NCBI RefSeq assembly: GCF_902806685.2
Contig: NC_048554.1
Span: 1,302,001 to 1,366,000 of the forward strand
Origin: Maniola hyperantus
Lineage: Eukaryota; Arthropoda; Insecta; Lepidoptera; Nymphalidae
DNA length: 64,000 nucleotides
Direction of reading: 5' to 3'
The translations under genes and the position numbers were made by a program. This document shows positions 1 to 15,100 of this stretch, piece after piece. The stretch's first letter is position 1; each line of letters begins with the position of its first letter. Under the pieces are notes generated by a model. The model did no database searches and was not told where the DNA came from. It saw only the letters and a list, made by a program, of their open reading frames with translations.

Positions 1-122
1 AGGCGCACGGAGACCGGTCGAAGAGTTTTGCCGAAAGCATTTTCTGCGTGACAGAAGTAGTCGCCCTCGTCTGCCTCCGCGATCTTCTTGATTATCAGCC
101 GCATTGTGTATTTTGTTGGTTC
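1..122 (-). CDS. Coding exon 20: second half of Ig3, cut by the window edge
   Basis: Acceptor TTTCCCACAG|GAA. Encodes YTMRLIIKKIAEADEGDYFC then HAENAFGKTL, the D-x-G-x-Y-x-C motif that closes Ig3. The donor is not reached. Phase continues correctly from exon 19. Confidence 0.9.
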
Positions 123-3100
123 CTGTGGGAAAGATTACAACGAGTACTGATTTATTATTATATTAATTTTAAGTATTAAGCTAAGTAAGCAGAAAAATCT
201 TCGAACAGTGCGTGTTGCCAGTGATGACATATGGATCCGACACATAGTCGCTAACTATGGGTCTCATAAGCTGAGAGTCATTCAGCGGGCGATGGAGAGA
301 AATCAGAAATGAGGAGATCCGTAGGAGAACTAGAGTAACCAACATAACTCAACGGGTTGTGAAACTGTAGTAGGGATGGGTAGGGCTGATAGTTCGAAAA
401 CCGATAGACGTTGGGGTCCCAAGGTGCTGGAATAGTGATCAGATCGGAAAGCGCAACGTTAGAAGACCCTCCACCGAAAAGTTAGAGATGCGATGCGATT
501 CGGCCAATAGGATGCCGAATGTCTTAACCACTACTAGGCTATCACTGCTATTTCAGCGCTTAATCTCTCGTGAGTGATTTCCGTGCTATAGAGACTCAGG
601 TCGCATTGCGTCCTCTAAGTAGTCTCGAAAGCGACGAGTTGCGAACTGAGTCCTTGTGATAAGACCCCAGTTAGGCTCGAAGCTAGTCGGGCTTACGTCG
701 ACTAACCACGTGAGTACAGCCGCATTTGATATCACCGCTATAATATTTTGCAGATTGGAACAGTTCATATCTAAACAAAAGATAACCTAGGTTTCTGAAC
801 AATGAGACGTCTGAAGGTCACATTTAAAGAGCACTCAGCTTTGTCATGGGCGAGCGTTAATTTGTACACAAATGGATGAGTCAGCTTAACTCTTTGAGTT
901 CGAGACTCAAGACTTTTGTGAAGAGGCTCAGGACCATTGACATTCTATTGTCTTAAGAAGCCACGAAACAGTGTATTAATACACATTTTCAAGGTCTTGT
1001 ATTACAATGGATACAGCTTATGGATGGATATTTTCATCGCGATTTAAAATCTAAATAATATACAAAAGGAAAAGGTGACTGACTGACTGACTGATCTATC
1101 AACGCACAGATCGCTCGCTCAAACTACTGGACGGATCGGGCTGAAATTCGGCATGCAGATTGCTACTATTAGGCATTCGCTAAGAAAGGATTTTTGAAAA
1201 TTCTACCCCTAAGGTAAGGTGAAATAGGAGTTTGAAATTTATGTAGTCCACGCGGACGAAGTCGCGAGCATACCTAAGCTATTAATAAATTAAAATCAAT
1301 CAATCTCCGAGAAGTTACATTTTTTTTAAGAGTTCTTGGAAACGTAACACATTTATAGTATAAGCATGGGAATGGATTGATAAACGTTGGGATACCAAGA
1401 TTTAAAGTGCAGTCCTTGCACCGGAAAGCGCAGCGTTGGTATACTCCCCACTCGGTACTCTTTGAACCAGAGCAACCGATATAGCTCAACGGGTTGCGAA
1501 GCTGAAGTGGCAATGATCTTCGAACTAGAGCAACCAATACAGCTCATCGGGTTGCGAAGCTGAAGCGGCAATGAGTAGGTCAAAGTTCGAAAGACTGATA
1601 TATGTTGGGATTCCAAAGTGCTGGAATTGCGACCCTGCACCGGGAAGCTCAGCGTTGAAGGACCCTCATTAGGTGGGCAGGCGACATCAAGTAAGTTGCA
1701 GGGAGCCGTTTGATTCGAGCGACAAAAGACCGTTGTATATGCAAGTCCCTATAAGAGACCTATGTCCAGGAGTGCACGTTTTGATGATGCCAATTGATTA
1801 ATCTAGGAATAGGACACTCAACTCTGGATCAGCAATGAGCTGTACAGTATAGTTAGTTCCATCTATAGCTGATATTCTTCCGTTAGGGTTTCTCCAGAAA
1901 ACCACGGTGGGTTGGGGCAGGGCTTCCACTCTGCGCTCGAGGATGACGGAGTTGACAGCAGCTGTCACTGTTATGTCAGATGCCGCTGCGGCGTGTGGAA
2001 GTCCAGATAAGAGGCCCATGTCCAGCACTGGACGTCTATCGGTTGACGACGACAATTGATGGAATATTAGTTCTAGAAATAAGACACTTACCTCTGGATC
2101 AGCAACAAGCTGTATGGTATAGTTAGGTCCATCTATAACGGATATTCTTCCGTTAGGGTCCCTCCAGAACGCCACGGTGGGTTTGGGCAGGGCTTCCACT
2201 CTGCACTCGAGGATGACGGAGTCGCCAGCAGCTGCCATTGTTATGCCAGATGCTTGGATCGTTGGTATGTCTGGTGGAAGGAAGAATAAATATAAGATAT
2301 TAGTGGAAAAAAAAATCAATTTTAAAAAACCCAACAAAAAACATCTTCGCATTATTGCCTTTCTAATGAAACTGGTTTGGGGCACATTGGTTGGATACTT
2401 TCAAAGTCAAGAAACATTTTTTGTGTTTTGCGCTCATTGAGCCGGCAAGGATTGGTCGAATGATGGCTCATTAGATCTGATGGATAAAAGAATAACAATG
2501 TAGGTTAAGCAAGGGATTCTTACGTGATATATTGATCTTCCTAGTTGCCTGCATCGGTGTGCCGTACCCGTTGTCCGCGTAGCAGGAGACGAGGTCCATG
2601 TCCCGCGTGACGTTGTGCACCACCGTCACCATGTGGCGGGTGACCTCCTGGCGCACCAGCCGACCTGATGAGTAACCAGAATAATAATTAAAGGTTCGGT
2701 ATCCATAAGATATTGTTATAAAAGTTTGTTTGGTCAGGCTCTATGAATCAGAATAATTGGTAAATAATTTTTAAACACATATCAAAAATTGCGGAACCGG
2801 CAGGACTCGAACCTACGTCTTCTGGGTTCGCGCCCCACGCCACGATTATAAAAAATACAGAATAATTGGATCCATCGTGCAAACTTTAAAGAGGTCTGTT
2901 TATTGTAAGACAAAATCCCTAATATTGTACCTCCAACTTACCAGAAATATATAGAGAGATTGTAGGCGTCGGAGTTCCCATCGCAATACATAGGATGGTC
3001 ATGCTGGATCCTTCTACCACCAGGTTTACTGGATTGATGGTGGGTGGCTGTTAAAAACATAAGAAATATTTTGGCTATAAATTGTTCTACTTATTTATAA

Positions 3101-6100
3101 ATTAATGTACCTACTTAAAATAGAATTTATTAGGAGTTGCTAGTATGAATTTCGAAAACATTATGGACCTACCTACCCATATTTTCATTTTAAATTAGTT
3201 AACGATTTACATTTCAAAATTCATCATTAAGGAACTATCAATTATTATTCTTCTAAAACCCTGAACTTATTTTCTCAAGAAGTAAAAGGAGAAGAAAAGG
3301 CAGTCAAAACAGTCTTACACTTGAGTGTTGTAAGTTTTATATCTCTTTGATTGATAGATTACGAAAAACGAAACACAATAACGTCAAACAACATGGATGA
3401 ACCTATCTCTGAACTGCCTCGTTTTAAAACAAGTTCGTCCACATCTAAAGCCAAGTAGAAAACCTTGCGAAATAAAAATAGGTGGCACTGAACGCATGAC
3501 TTTGAATAAAGTGTTTATTTTGACATCATTAACGTAGACGAGATTTAAAATTTCGAAATAACCCTACTTTATCAATTTTAAGATTGAACAATGGCAATCA
3601 TCTGCCTCATCTGGCGACAGAAGAGCTGGCTCATTTTTTGCGCAACGGATTCGGCCTGGCTGCCTAACGCGGATTTGCAGCCACTATTCTTGGCACCATT
3701 CCACGTGGGCATGAATTGTATTGTAGGTAATTAGATAAGGATAGCTTTAGTTTTATTGTAATAGATAGAACCAGAGTGATAACTAATGAGCCATTCTGGG
3801 TGGTCTACGTACCTCTACGAAAGCTGGATAAGCAGGATCAGTCCAAGCCAGCAGCGTCTCCGAAGGTAAGGAGTCGCCAACCTCAGTGTGAGCCTTGACC
3901 CACGCGACGTATTGCGTATTCGGTGTTAGTTTCTCCAGCGTATGTCCTGGTACTGTGGTGTTGACTGTCGTCACATTACCCTGGCTGGTTTGGCTTGGCA
4001 TCTTGTAGTATAACCTGATTTTAAAAGAAAATAGATATTAAAAAAACCGGCCAAGTGCGAGTCAGGCTCGCGCAATGAGGGTTCCATACTACAGTCGTAT
4101 TTTTTCAACATTTTGCACGATAATTCAAAAACTATGATGCATAAAAATAAATAACAATCTGTTTTAGAAATTTAGAAAAAAAGAAGAACCTTTCATATGA
4201 TACCCCACTTGATATAGTCACTCACTTCGAAAGTTGAAAATACTAATTATTAGTTCATGACCACAATTTAATTTTTTTTGTGTGATCTAACCCTAAATTC
4301 ACGGTTTTCAGATTTTTCCCCAAATCTCAGCTATAATATCTACCTACCTGCCAAATTTCATGATTCTAGGTCAACGGGAAGTACCCTGTAGGTTTCTTGA
4401 CAGACAGACAGACAGACAACGAAGTGATCCTATAAGGGTTCCGTTTTTCCTGTTGAGGTACGGAACCCCAAAAATTACGTGATGCCCGCAACTTCGTCCG
4501 TGTGGATTTAGGTTTTGAAAAATCCTGTGGGAACTCGTTAATTTTCCGGGATAAAAAGTAGCATATGTCCTTCCCCCAGACGCAAGCTATCTCTGTACCA
4601 AATTTCGTTAAAATCGGTTGAACGGAAGGGCCGTGAAAAGCTAACAGACCGACAGCGGACCTACAATAGCAGAAGCGAACGTAAAATAGAAGGAATAACA
4701 TTTCACAAGTACCTCTGCTTGAGCGAGAGGGCCACGATAGTTGCATATCTGTGACTCCGGCAAACAACAATTTCAAAAGGTGAAAAATTTATAAAGAATC
4801 AGCATTTTAAGATGAATTTGATAAAATGTTTTTGTGAAAGAATGAATCAAGACTCTCTAAAGAGCTGTTGGTTTTTGTTAGATATGTGGTGGTGGTAGAT
4901 GGTTCTGGAAGAGAAAAGATTTTGAAATTATGATACTTACGATTATGAGACCGTGTTTAAGCAAGCGTAGTGTGGGACGCCCTCCAGCACGATGGACCGA
5001 CGATATAGAGGCGGGATGAGGAAGGCTGAGGACCGGGTGTGGTGGCGCTCTTTAGGGAAGGCCTATGTCCAACAGTGGACGTCCACAGGCTGATGATGAT
5101 GATGATGATAATGATGATGATAATGATACTTACGTGTATGCTATTTTCTCATCGGGAAGTGAGAACTGTGGCGGCTGCCAGCTCAGAGCGAGCCACGTGG
5201 CCGAGTGCGAGGAAACTGATAACGAGTGAGGTGGGGACGGTATGCCAGACACTTCTTTATGTTCTTTGTCTGTAAAACATGAATTTTATTGAAAATTCTG
5301 AAAATTATGAAATCAGCTTCCATTGAAAGCTTCTGTGTTCCCTCACACCTAAGTAATTAAGTATATAATACTTATGGGGTCATTGAAGGGGCAGTCATAC
5401 AAAAAATCCTCACGAACCGGCATTGCATTAGCGATTCAATCTTATAACTATTGCAATTTCTTGATGACATTATCAAATTTTTCCTTCGTATCATAAAAGT
5501 TTAGGATACATTTTCTATGAAATTCTATGAAAATAACTCTGCAATCCATAAAAGTTAATATTCTTTCTACAATGACGCACTTAAATTTTATAAAGTCCAT
5601 CGAACTAAGTTAGTACCTGGAGAAGTGCTATTTCATGGACTTTATTTCAAACTAAATCGTGTTGTAAGAAGCTGTCAAAATGAGTATGACTCCAGACATC
5701 AAGTTGTAACCAGAATCAAGTTATAGCCCGCAAACATTTTTATTCGGAACTAGCTTATGCTCGTGACTTCGTTCGCGTGGACGCCCCTTAGAGTTCGAAT
5801 TTTCAAAAATCCTTTATTAACGGATGCTTACGTCATAATAGCTATCTGCATGCCAAATTTCAGCCCGATCCGTCCATTAGTTTGAGCTGTGCGTTGATAG
5901 ATCAGTCAGTCCGAGTACGTAGAGGTTGTCGATGAAGTCCACTTTTTTAAATAGTATTTCGTGATCCAGAAAGCTCTTTTCATCTTACCCTCAGTAATGT
6001 TGAGCAGCAACATGCTAGACGGCAGGGAGGTGCCGTGCTCGTTGGCCGCCACCACGAACAAGTGGTAGGTGCTGTTGACTTCCAAGCTCTCGATGCGTGC

Positions 6101-9100
6101 CATCGTTTCAGTGACGGTCATTTGCTAAAGGAACATTATTTTAATTTATAAATTAATGTTTCCAAGCAGATATAGTTAGAACAAATAATTTATTTATTTT
6201 GTTTTAAAGAATTATTTAAAGAACCGTTTTTGCTGAATGGTTTTCCCTTGAATATTGTTTTGTAAGTGGGCAAATGCCATAGGTTATCATACCATCATAC
6301 CATTCAAATAATATTAATCCTGTCACAAAATTCTGGAGTTTTATTCGTGATTCAAGATCGACTTCTACTGAAATCTACTGAACTTAGTATCAGTACTTGT
6401 TATAAAACAAGGGACCTGACGAGTTTGTCTGTCTCTTCGCGCTAATCTCAGAAACTGTTAGTTGGTATGGATTTTCATGAAATTTTCATCAGTGGATAGA
6501 CGAATTCTTCTACTAGGAGTCCAATTGAGCGAACCATCGATATAAATGACAAGATATGGTCGAGCGAACAAAATTTTTCACGGTTTAGAAAACTGCATAA
6601 GCACCAATGAGTCGGTGCCATTATGTTTGTTCCCTGTATAAACAACCCTGTCCATACGAAGTAATATATTATAAGTCAATGGAATGGAGCGAGCTATGAT
6701 CACGATTGTTGAAAACGTCAAAAAAAAAGGGGTTATTCAAGGGGCGGACCAACAAATTCCTAAAAGGCCGGCAACGCATCGGCGGTTCCTATGGTGCTGC
6801 AAATGTTCATGGGCGGCGGTAATCACTTAACATCAGGTGACCCACCTGCTCGTTTGCTAGCTATCTCTATTAAAAAAAAAATCTAATATCTTACATTGTC
6901 CAGTTGAAGGTTGTTGTAGTAGTACGGGAGCGTGTTGTTGCCGATCTTCTGCCAGTGCACGGTGTACGACGTGGCGTTGGTGCCGTCGGTGGGCGCAGTC
7001 CAGTCCAGGAACAGCTTGTCTTGGTTCACCACTGCGTGGACCTCACGTGGCGGACCGGGCAGTTGGCCAGTTCCTGAAGAAAGAGACATTTTCTTCTTCT
7101 TCTTCTCTTAATATATGGCTTTTTCCAGTGCCATGTCAGCACAATGCACTTTGCCAGTCTCAAGTAGCTTGAAGGAGACATAGAGGAGATTGGCCGGTAA
7201 AAATGTGCAGTTAAAGAGACATTTTGTTCATATTAACTAGCAGACGCGCCCTTGCTTTGAGAATTCTTTTTTTTCCAGATACAAGTTAGCCCTTGACTGC
7301 AAACTCACCTGATGGTAAGTGATGATGCAGTCAAAGATGGTAGTGGGCTAATGGAAGGGGTATGGCAGTTTTTATTAAACCCATACCCCTTTGGTTTCTA
7401 CACGGCATCGTACCGGAACGCTAATTCGCTTGGCGGCACGGCTTTGCCGGTAGGGTGGTAACTAGCCACGGCTGAAGCCTCCCACCAGACCAGACCAGAA
7501 ATTTAGAGGAGAGGAGGAAATTTCTTTTTTAGTGGAGTTCTGCATTAAAGAGAAAATCTTCTTGCAAATTTTTTGAACCTGTCGTTGGTCAGTTCTTGAA
7601 TTTATATTTTGTACTAGCTGATGCCCACGACTTCGACCGCGTGGATTTTGGTTTCTAAGAATCCCATGGGAACTCTTTGATTTTCCGGGATAAAAGTAGC
7701 ATACGTCACCCTCCAGTCTCCAGGTCTTTAACTATACCCATGCAAAAAATTACGTCGATCCGTGCGACGTCTCAGAGCCTCAATAGCTCAACCGGTAAAG
7801 GAGTGGACTGAAAACCGAAAGGTCGACGGTTCAAACCCCGCCCGTTGCACTATTGTCGTACCTGAGCCTAGCACAAGCTTGACGCTTAGTTGGGGAGGAA
7901 AGGGGAATATTAGTCATTTAACATGACTAATATTCTTTCAATAAAAAAAAACCGGCCAAGTGCGAGTCAGGCTCGCGCAATGAGGGTTCCGTACTACAGT
8001 CGTATTTTTTCGACATTTTGCAGGATAATTTAAAAACTATGATACATAAAAATACATAAAAATCTGTTTTAGAATGCACAGGTGAAGACCTTTCATATGA
8101 TACCCCACTTGATATAGTTATCTTACTTCGAAAATTGAAAATACTAATTATTAGTTCATGACCACAATTTAATTTTTTTTTGTGTGATCTAACCCTAAAT
8201 TCACGGTTTTCAGATTTTTCCCCAAATGTCAGCTATAAGACCTGCCTACCTGCCAAATTTCATGATTCTAGGTTAACGGGAAGTACCCTGTAGGTTTCTT
8301 GACAGACAGACGGACAGACAGACAGACAGACAACAAAGTGATCCTATAAGGGTTCCGATTTTCCTTTTGAGGTACTGAACCCTAAAAAACTAAAAAAGTA
8401 CGTCAAATGATGTCGAATGTTAATGACGTCACATCTGTGTATTTCATAAAAGCTCAGCTTGCGTTTTGACGTTTGATAAAAAGTCGCTGATTTGACTAGT
8501 AGTCATCATCCGTTGCTTCTGACCTTCTTCAAAGCACTGTACGATGTTGCCGACGTAGGCGATGCAAGTGTAGAAGAGGCCGCTGTAGGCGCCGCCGCAC
8601 GCGCCGCGGCACGCCGCCGGCACGCCACGACGCGCGCAGCATGTCTCGTGGTTACGACCTTAGAGGAGACAATCAAAGATATAACAACTTGTTCTTTATA
8701 TTTTTCTTCTCTTGGGTGATGATTTAAACCCCTTTTTTACCCCATTAGGGCTTAATTAAGTAGGGTCTTGGACTGTAGTAATAAAATGATGTGATTTTTT
8801 GGGGCTAAAATTCATTATTAAAGAGAATAATTTAAAAAGAATAAACATGATTTTTATTTATTTTTAACATAATTAATTATTAACATCACGCTGTACGGAA
8901 AGCAAATAATGACGTCACAATACACAAACGACAAATATTTTTCAATTTTTTAACAAAAATAGAGTAATTTCTATTCGAAAATATTTTTTATGTTAAAAAA
9001 TGTAACTACTAACTACCACTATACAAAAAATCACATAGTTTTATTACCAATTTTCAAAAATCCTTTCTTAGCGGATGCCTACATAACAATAGCTATCTGC

Positions 9101-12100
9101 GTGTCAAACAGCCCGATTCATCCAGTAGTTTGAGCTGTGCGTTGATAGATCAGTCAGTCAGTCAGTCAGCTTTTCCTTTTTTATATTTAGACTAGCTTAT
9201 GCTCGCGACTTCGTCCGCGTGGACTACAAAACTTCAAAACCCTATTTCACCCCCTTAGGGGTTGAATTTTCAAAAATCCTTTCTTAGCGGATGCCTACGT
9301 CATAATAGCTATCTGCATGCCAAATTTCAGCCCGATCCGTCCAGTAGTTTGAGCTGTGCGTTGATAGATCAGTCAGTCAGTCATTCAGTCAGTCATTCAG
9401 TCAGTCAGTCAGTCAGTCACCTTTTCCTTTTATATATATATAATATAGAAGATAGATAGATGAAGGTCTTACCTCCTGCTCCACACCGCACCAGCTTATG
9501 GAACTCCTGTTCGCACAGAGGCGCCAACTTCCTCAGGTCAGTCATCTTGGCGTCGTAGGAGCAAAGCGGCAGGCAGACGCTCGACAACTGCACCCGTTCA
9601 CAGCACGCCGTCATGTTGTACGCATTTGCGTTCTCTACCTCTTCTTCTATTATCTAAATGACAAGTTTTAACTATTCATTAGCCCTGATTGTGGTTTGAA
9701 AAAACTGCCTTATAAAACATTGTTTATACGACGCCAGCACTGGCTCGTTACGTCATATCCTATCGACCATCATCATCATCCTGATCAACCCATCACGGGA
9801 AGGGTTATGGCCATAGTCTACCACGCTGCGCGCTGGCCATGTGCGGATTGATAGACTTCACACACCTTTGAGAACGTTATGGAGAACTCTCAGGCATGCA
9901 GGTTTCCTCACGATGTTTTCCTTCACCGTTAAAGCAAGTGATATTTAATTAATTAAAACGCACATAACTCCGAAAAGTTAGAGATGCGTGCCCCAGATCG
10001 AACCCCCGACCTCCGATTAGAAGGCGGACGTCCTAACCACTAGGCTATCACAGCCCTATACCATAATGAACCAATACAATTGTCTTTTTTCTACACAAAA
10101 TGTCAAGTCCCCATATTCCCCAAGTACCGCTAAAAATTTTAAACGGGGTCAGAGGTTAAGAAACGATCTTTTGGGAATATCTCAGCAATGGTCACTTTTA
10201 GTTACAGAAATGTGTAGCTTAGGATTTATATAGTAATTAGATAAGGCTAGCTTTAAGTTTTATTGTAATATTAAAAAAAAAAGCTTAGGATATTCCTACA
10301 AGATATCATAACTTACCTAATATTAGGAGGTATGGAGGAGGATATCAAATTCGCGTAAAACTATCACTTTGGTTTTGAAAAAACTGTTTAGAAGCCTCAT
10401 ATCACTACCCATGTTATAAATGCGAAAGTGTATTTCCTTGTTGGTTTGCCCTTCAATCACGTCACAACGGAGGATCGACGTAATTTTTGCCGGAGAACGG
10501 CATAGGCTATTTTTTATCGCAAGAAATCAAAGAGTTCCTGCGGAATTTTTAAAAATCTAAAACCACGCGGACGAAGGCACGGATATCAGCTACTTGATTA
10601 TAAAAACCAATTGCATCGAATAGAAAAAATTATAATTTAATTTAATTTGTAAGAAAAACATTTACAATAAAGAGAAAAAGAGAGTACAAGTGGACTGGGA
10701 AGCACTTATCTCTATGAGAGATCTCTACCGGTGACCCTTGGCAGTGCGAGAGGTTGTAATAATGTATGTAATACCTGGCTTTGTGTCCTAAATATAAGCC
10801 TAGGCGAGGCTTCACCAACGCCGTGCTCGTTCACCGCTTCCACGTAGATCTCGTAGTCTGTGTTTGATTCTAGATCTTCCAGGATATATGGAGATTGTAA
10901 CTGCAAAAAAAAATCAGTTAGTTTTTTGTAATCGTTTTTTCTCCGTTTACTCTTTTCAAATTAGCTGTAGGTAAGTTTTCCTTGTAAAATAAAATAAAAA
11001 AAACCGACCAAGTGCGAGTCAGACTCGGGTTCTGAGGGTTCCGTACTACAATCGCATTTTATCGAAATTTTGCATGGTTAATCAAAAACTATTATGCCTA
11101 AAAATAATTAAAATTTCTTTTAGAATGTACAAGTAAAGCCCTTTCATATGATACCCCACTTGGTATAGTAATCTTACTTTGAAAGTAGAAAATAGCAATA
11201 TTTGTTCATGAACACATTTTAATTTTTTTCTTGTGACGTAACCACACGGTTTTCAGATTTTTCCCCTCATGTCTGCTATAAGACCTACCTTCCTACCAAA
11301 TTTCATGATTCTAGATCAACGGGAAGTACTCTATAGGTTTCTTGACAGACAGACAGACAGACAACAAAGTGATCCTATAAGGGTTCCTTGTTCCTTTCGA
11401 GGTACGGAACCCTAATAAAGACGTTTTTTTTTTTTTTTTTTTAAATAAAAGAATATTAGCCATGTTAAATGACTAATATTCCCCTCTCCTCTCCAACTAA
11501 GCGTCAGGCTTGTGCTAGGAGTAGGTACGACAATAGTGCAACGGTCGGGATTTGAACCGTCGACCTATCGGTTTTCAGTCCACTCCTATACCGGTTGAGC
11601 TATTGAGGCTCTACATTTTTTATTTTTACCTTATCCAGTGCACGATAGTTGTCCTCAGATGACAAGGACTTGAAGTGCAAATTGTAGTACTGGACAGTGT
11701 CTGCAAGGGCTGCGGGCGGCGCCCAGTGCACCACGGCGTAGTCTGTGTCGATGTTGGTGAGGTGCAACCTCGAGGGAGGCCCTGGGAGGACCCCGTAGCC
11801 TTGCAGCAGGCAGTTGGTGTATGCGGTCATGTAGCGGAGGCATCTGGTGGAGATTAATCAGTATTCAGTACCCTTATTATAAATCAGTACCCTTATTATA
11901 AATGCGAAAGGTTGTTTGTTAGTTTGTTGGTTGGTTGGTTTGTCCTTCAATCACATCGCAACGGTGGAACGGATTGCCGTGATTTTTTGTATGAGTATAA
12001 AGACCTGGAGAGTGACAGGTCTCATAGGCTAGGTACTTTTTATCCCGGAAAATTAAAGAGTTCCCACGGGATTTTAAAAAACCTAATTCCACGCGGACGA

Positions 12101-15100
12101 AGTCGCGAGCATCAGCTAGTATAATATAAAAGGAAAAGGTGACTAACTGACTGAATGATCTATCAGTATCAACACACACCTTAAACTACTGGACGGATTG
12201 GGTTAAAAGGAAAGCTATTATGACGTAGACATTCGCTAAGAAATGATCTCTGAAAATTCATAACGGCAATTACGCACTGCACTTCCGTCATCCGAGTTCT
12301 ATCCGACATCCGTGAAAAAACCAGCGATTATCTACGACATTATGTCATAACTCATATGGTAGCTACGATACAAAACAAAAAGGAACGTATTTTCACGGAT
12401 ATAAGAAGTAGGTAATAAATAATAATTAAAAAAAATAAAAAATATCCACGAATATTTCGGCCGTAAGAGATGATTTATGCCATAACGTGGCGGGCACGAG
12501 CCGTGCCACGTACGAGGCGCGGACGAGGCACGGAATCAAACATCACAAACATTTTATATGAAGCAGTTTATGCTTCACCGTGTGTCCGTGCACGGACGCC
12601 AATAAAATATAGCTAAATAATAATAATAAAAATATCCTACAATTAAATCGAATAAAGTTAAAACTAATTAAAACTAAAATAAACTAATAACATTAACATA
12701 AACTCAAAACGCATTTGACTAATCGTGATTATAACATCACAATTGAAGGCTAATTTAGTGCTAATGGAGCTGTCGATAAGCTAGCAAAAACTATTAACAC
12801 TATAACTTCTAAATAGCTAATTGAAATACAAACTAATGGCGATTTTGACAGCTTATAATAATAATTAATAATAACTTATGAGTCAACTAATGCTAATGCT
12901 GTTATTAATTAAATAATATTAACTTATGGTCAGTTCACATTATTCCAGTCCAGTAATCCAGCGAGTTAATCCAGTCCAGTGCTGGACTGGATTATATCGT
13001 CCACATTATTCCAGTCATTCAAAAGCTGTTAGATCGGTAACACTATAGTGACAATGCTTTCAAGAAAGGAGTTTAGAAATTGTTTTAAAACTGTTCAATT
13101 ATTACTGTTAGAAGAAGTAACTGATGTAGTTGAAGAAGAACTAAAAAGAAAAAAGCGGATTTGGGTGAGAAACTGGATAAGCGAAAGAAATGTAAAAGGA
13201 GGCTCAACAATGCTTTTGCAACAGCTGAAATCAGAAGATGCCTATGAATATAGATTGGCAATGAGAATGACAGCAGAAAATTTTGAGGAGTTGTTATCAT
13301 TAATTTCAAACAATATTCAACGTAACGATACATTATTAAGAGATGCCATACCTGCAAAATTAAAACTAGAAGTCACTCTATCCTTTTTATCTACTGGAAA
13401 TAGTTACAGAAGCCTCAGTCATCTGTTTCGGTTGCCAAAATCATCTATATCGCAAATCATATCAGAAGTTTGTCAAGAAATAAAAAGGGCATTAAAAGAT
13501 CACATCAAGGTAACTAATTTTCTTTATTATAATTTCCTCATACTTAACACTATTTCACATTTAAGCTTGATTGAAAGCATTCATAATAATATTGGCGTAT
13601 TCTGTATCTTCACACAATAAATTAAGTGAATCATCAGTGGCTTGGGTGTCTGTAGTAGATGCTGGACTCATTGAAAATGTATTAGAACTTGGACCAGGCG
13701 CTTGTAGTATGTGAGAATAACTCGTATTACTAAATCTCAAATCGTTCAGTCTACATTTTGTTACCACTTTTTGTATTTCTTCTTGGCCTAGGATAGCCTG
13801 TTCTGTGGAAAGTTTTCTTAATTGCGTTGCAATGTATTTTCCAAAGATATCAAATTCATCTTCCTCTCTTTCTGAGTTGGAGAAGTCATTTTTGATCTCC
13901 TTCATGTTTTTGACAATTGCAGATAACTCTGTTAATCTAGACTTCTTCTTTCGTGGTTCCGGTGCAGAAGTTTCCGGTGTAGGAGTTTCCGGTGTAGGAG
14001 TTTCTGGTGTAGGAGTTTCTGGTGCAAAAGCGGAGGGATCGTCATCAGCCCGCACTCTAGATTGAGATTCTGTATTTTCCTGAAAATAAAATTATTATTT
14101 TATTACAGGTACCAAGTACGCCACTCGAATGGGGACAAATCGAGAAAGGATTTCGGAATAAGTGGAACTTTCCCCTTTGCTACGGAGCGATTGATGGAAA
14201 ACATATTAAAATTACGGGCTCCAAGGAGTATGGAAGTGTGAATTTTAATTATAAAAAAGATAATAGCATTGTTTTAATGGCACTTGTAGACCACGATTAT
14301 TGCTTTACCTATATCAACGTAGGAGCAAATGGAAGTGCATCTGATGGTGGTATTTTCAAAAACTGTTCTATCTATAATCAATTGGAAACTAGCGGCTTTA
14401 TACCAGAAGGAGGGGTAATTGTAGCTGATGCTGCCTTTCCATTAAAAACATACATGATGAAACCATATCCTGGGCCCAATTTAAGTTTTGAAGAAAAAAT
14501 ATTTAATTACAGATTATCACGTGCCAGACGCATTGTCGAAAATGCTTTTGGAATATTAGCAAACCGATTTCGAGTTTTCGAAAAGGCTATTTCGACAAAG
14601 ATAGATACTGTGGATCACATTGTATTTGCAGCTTGTTCTCTACACAACTGGTTACGAAAAAAGTCGAGCGCTTATCTAACTACTTGTTCTGTTGACCGCG
14701 ATGATATTGATACCCACAGTTTGATTGAAGGTATGTGGAGAACTGACGTACGCGGTTTAAACAGTATCACACAGCAAGGCAGTAACCATTCATCGTTAAG
14801 TGCAAGAGAGAAAAGAACACAGTATACTAATTATTTTGTGAACGAAGGGAAAGTACCGTGGCAAAATAATATGATTTTTTAAAAAGTAGGTAACTGTAAA
14901 TTTTATAGTCACTGGTTGTAGACGAAAATTCATTTCAATTTATCATTCATTCTAAATAATCTTAGAATTATATAATTTCATTAATAAATTCTGAATAATT
15001 TAATTTCTTAACAAACAAACCTGTACTTTTCTTTTCACCATTGCATTTCTTATAAATGAATTGAACTCGGCGAACCATTTTATCTTCGGCTGGTAAACAT

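Noticed and set aside
8492..8719. Alanine-rich + strand ORF
   Set aside because: Antisense shadow of GC-rich DB3 exon 12.
9262..9459. ORFs reading SVSHSVSHSVSQ and similar
   Set aside because: Translation of the CAGTCAGT repeat of family 3 Helitrons; it recurs at every copy.
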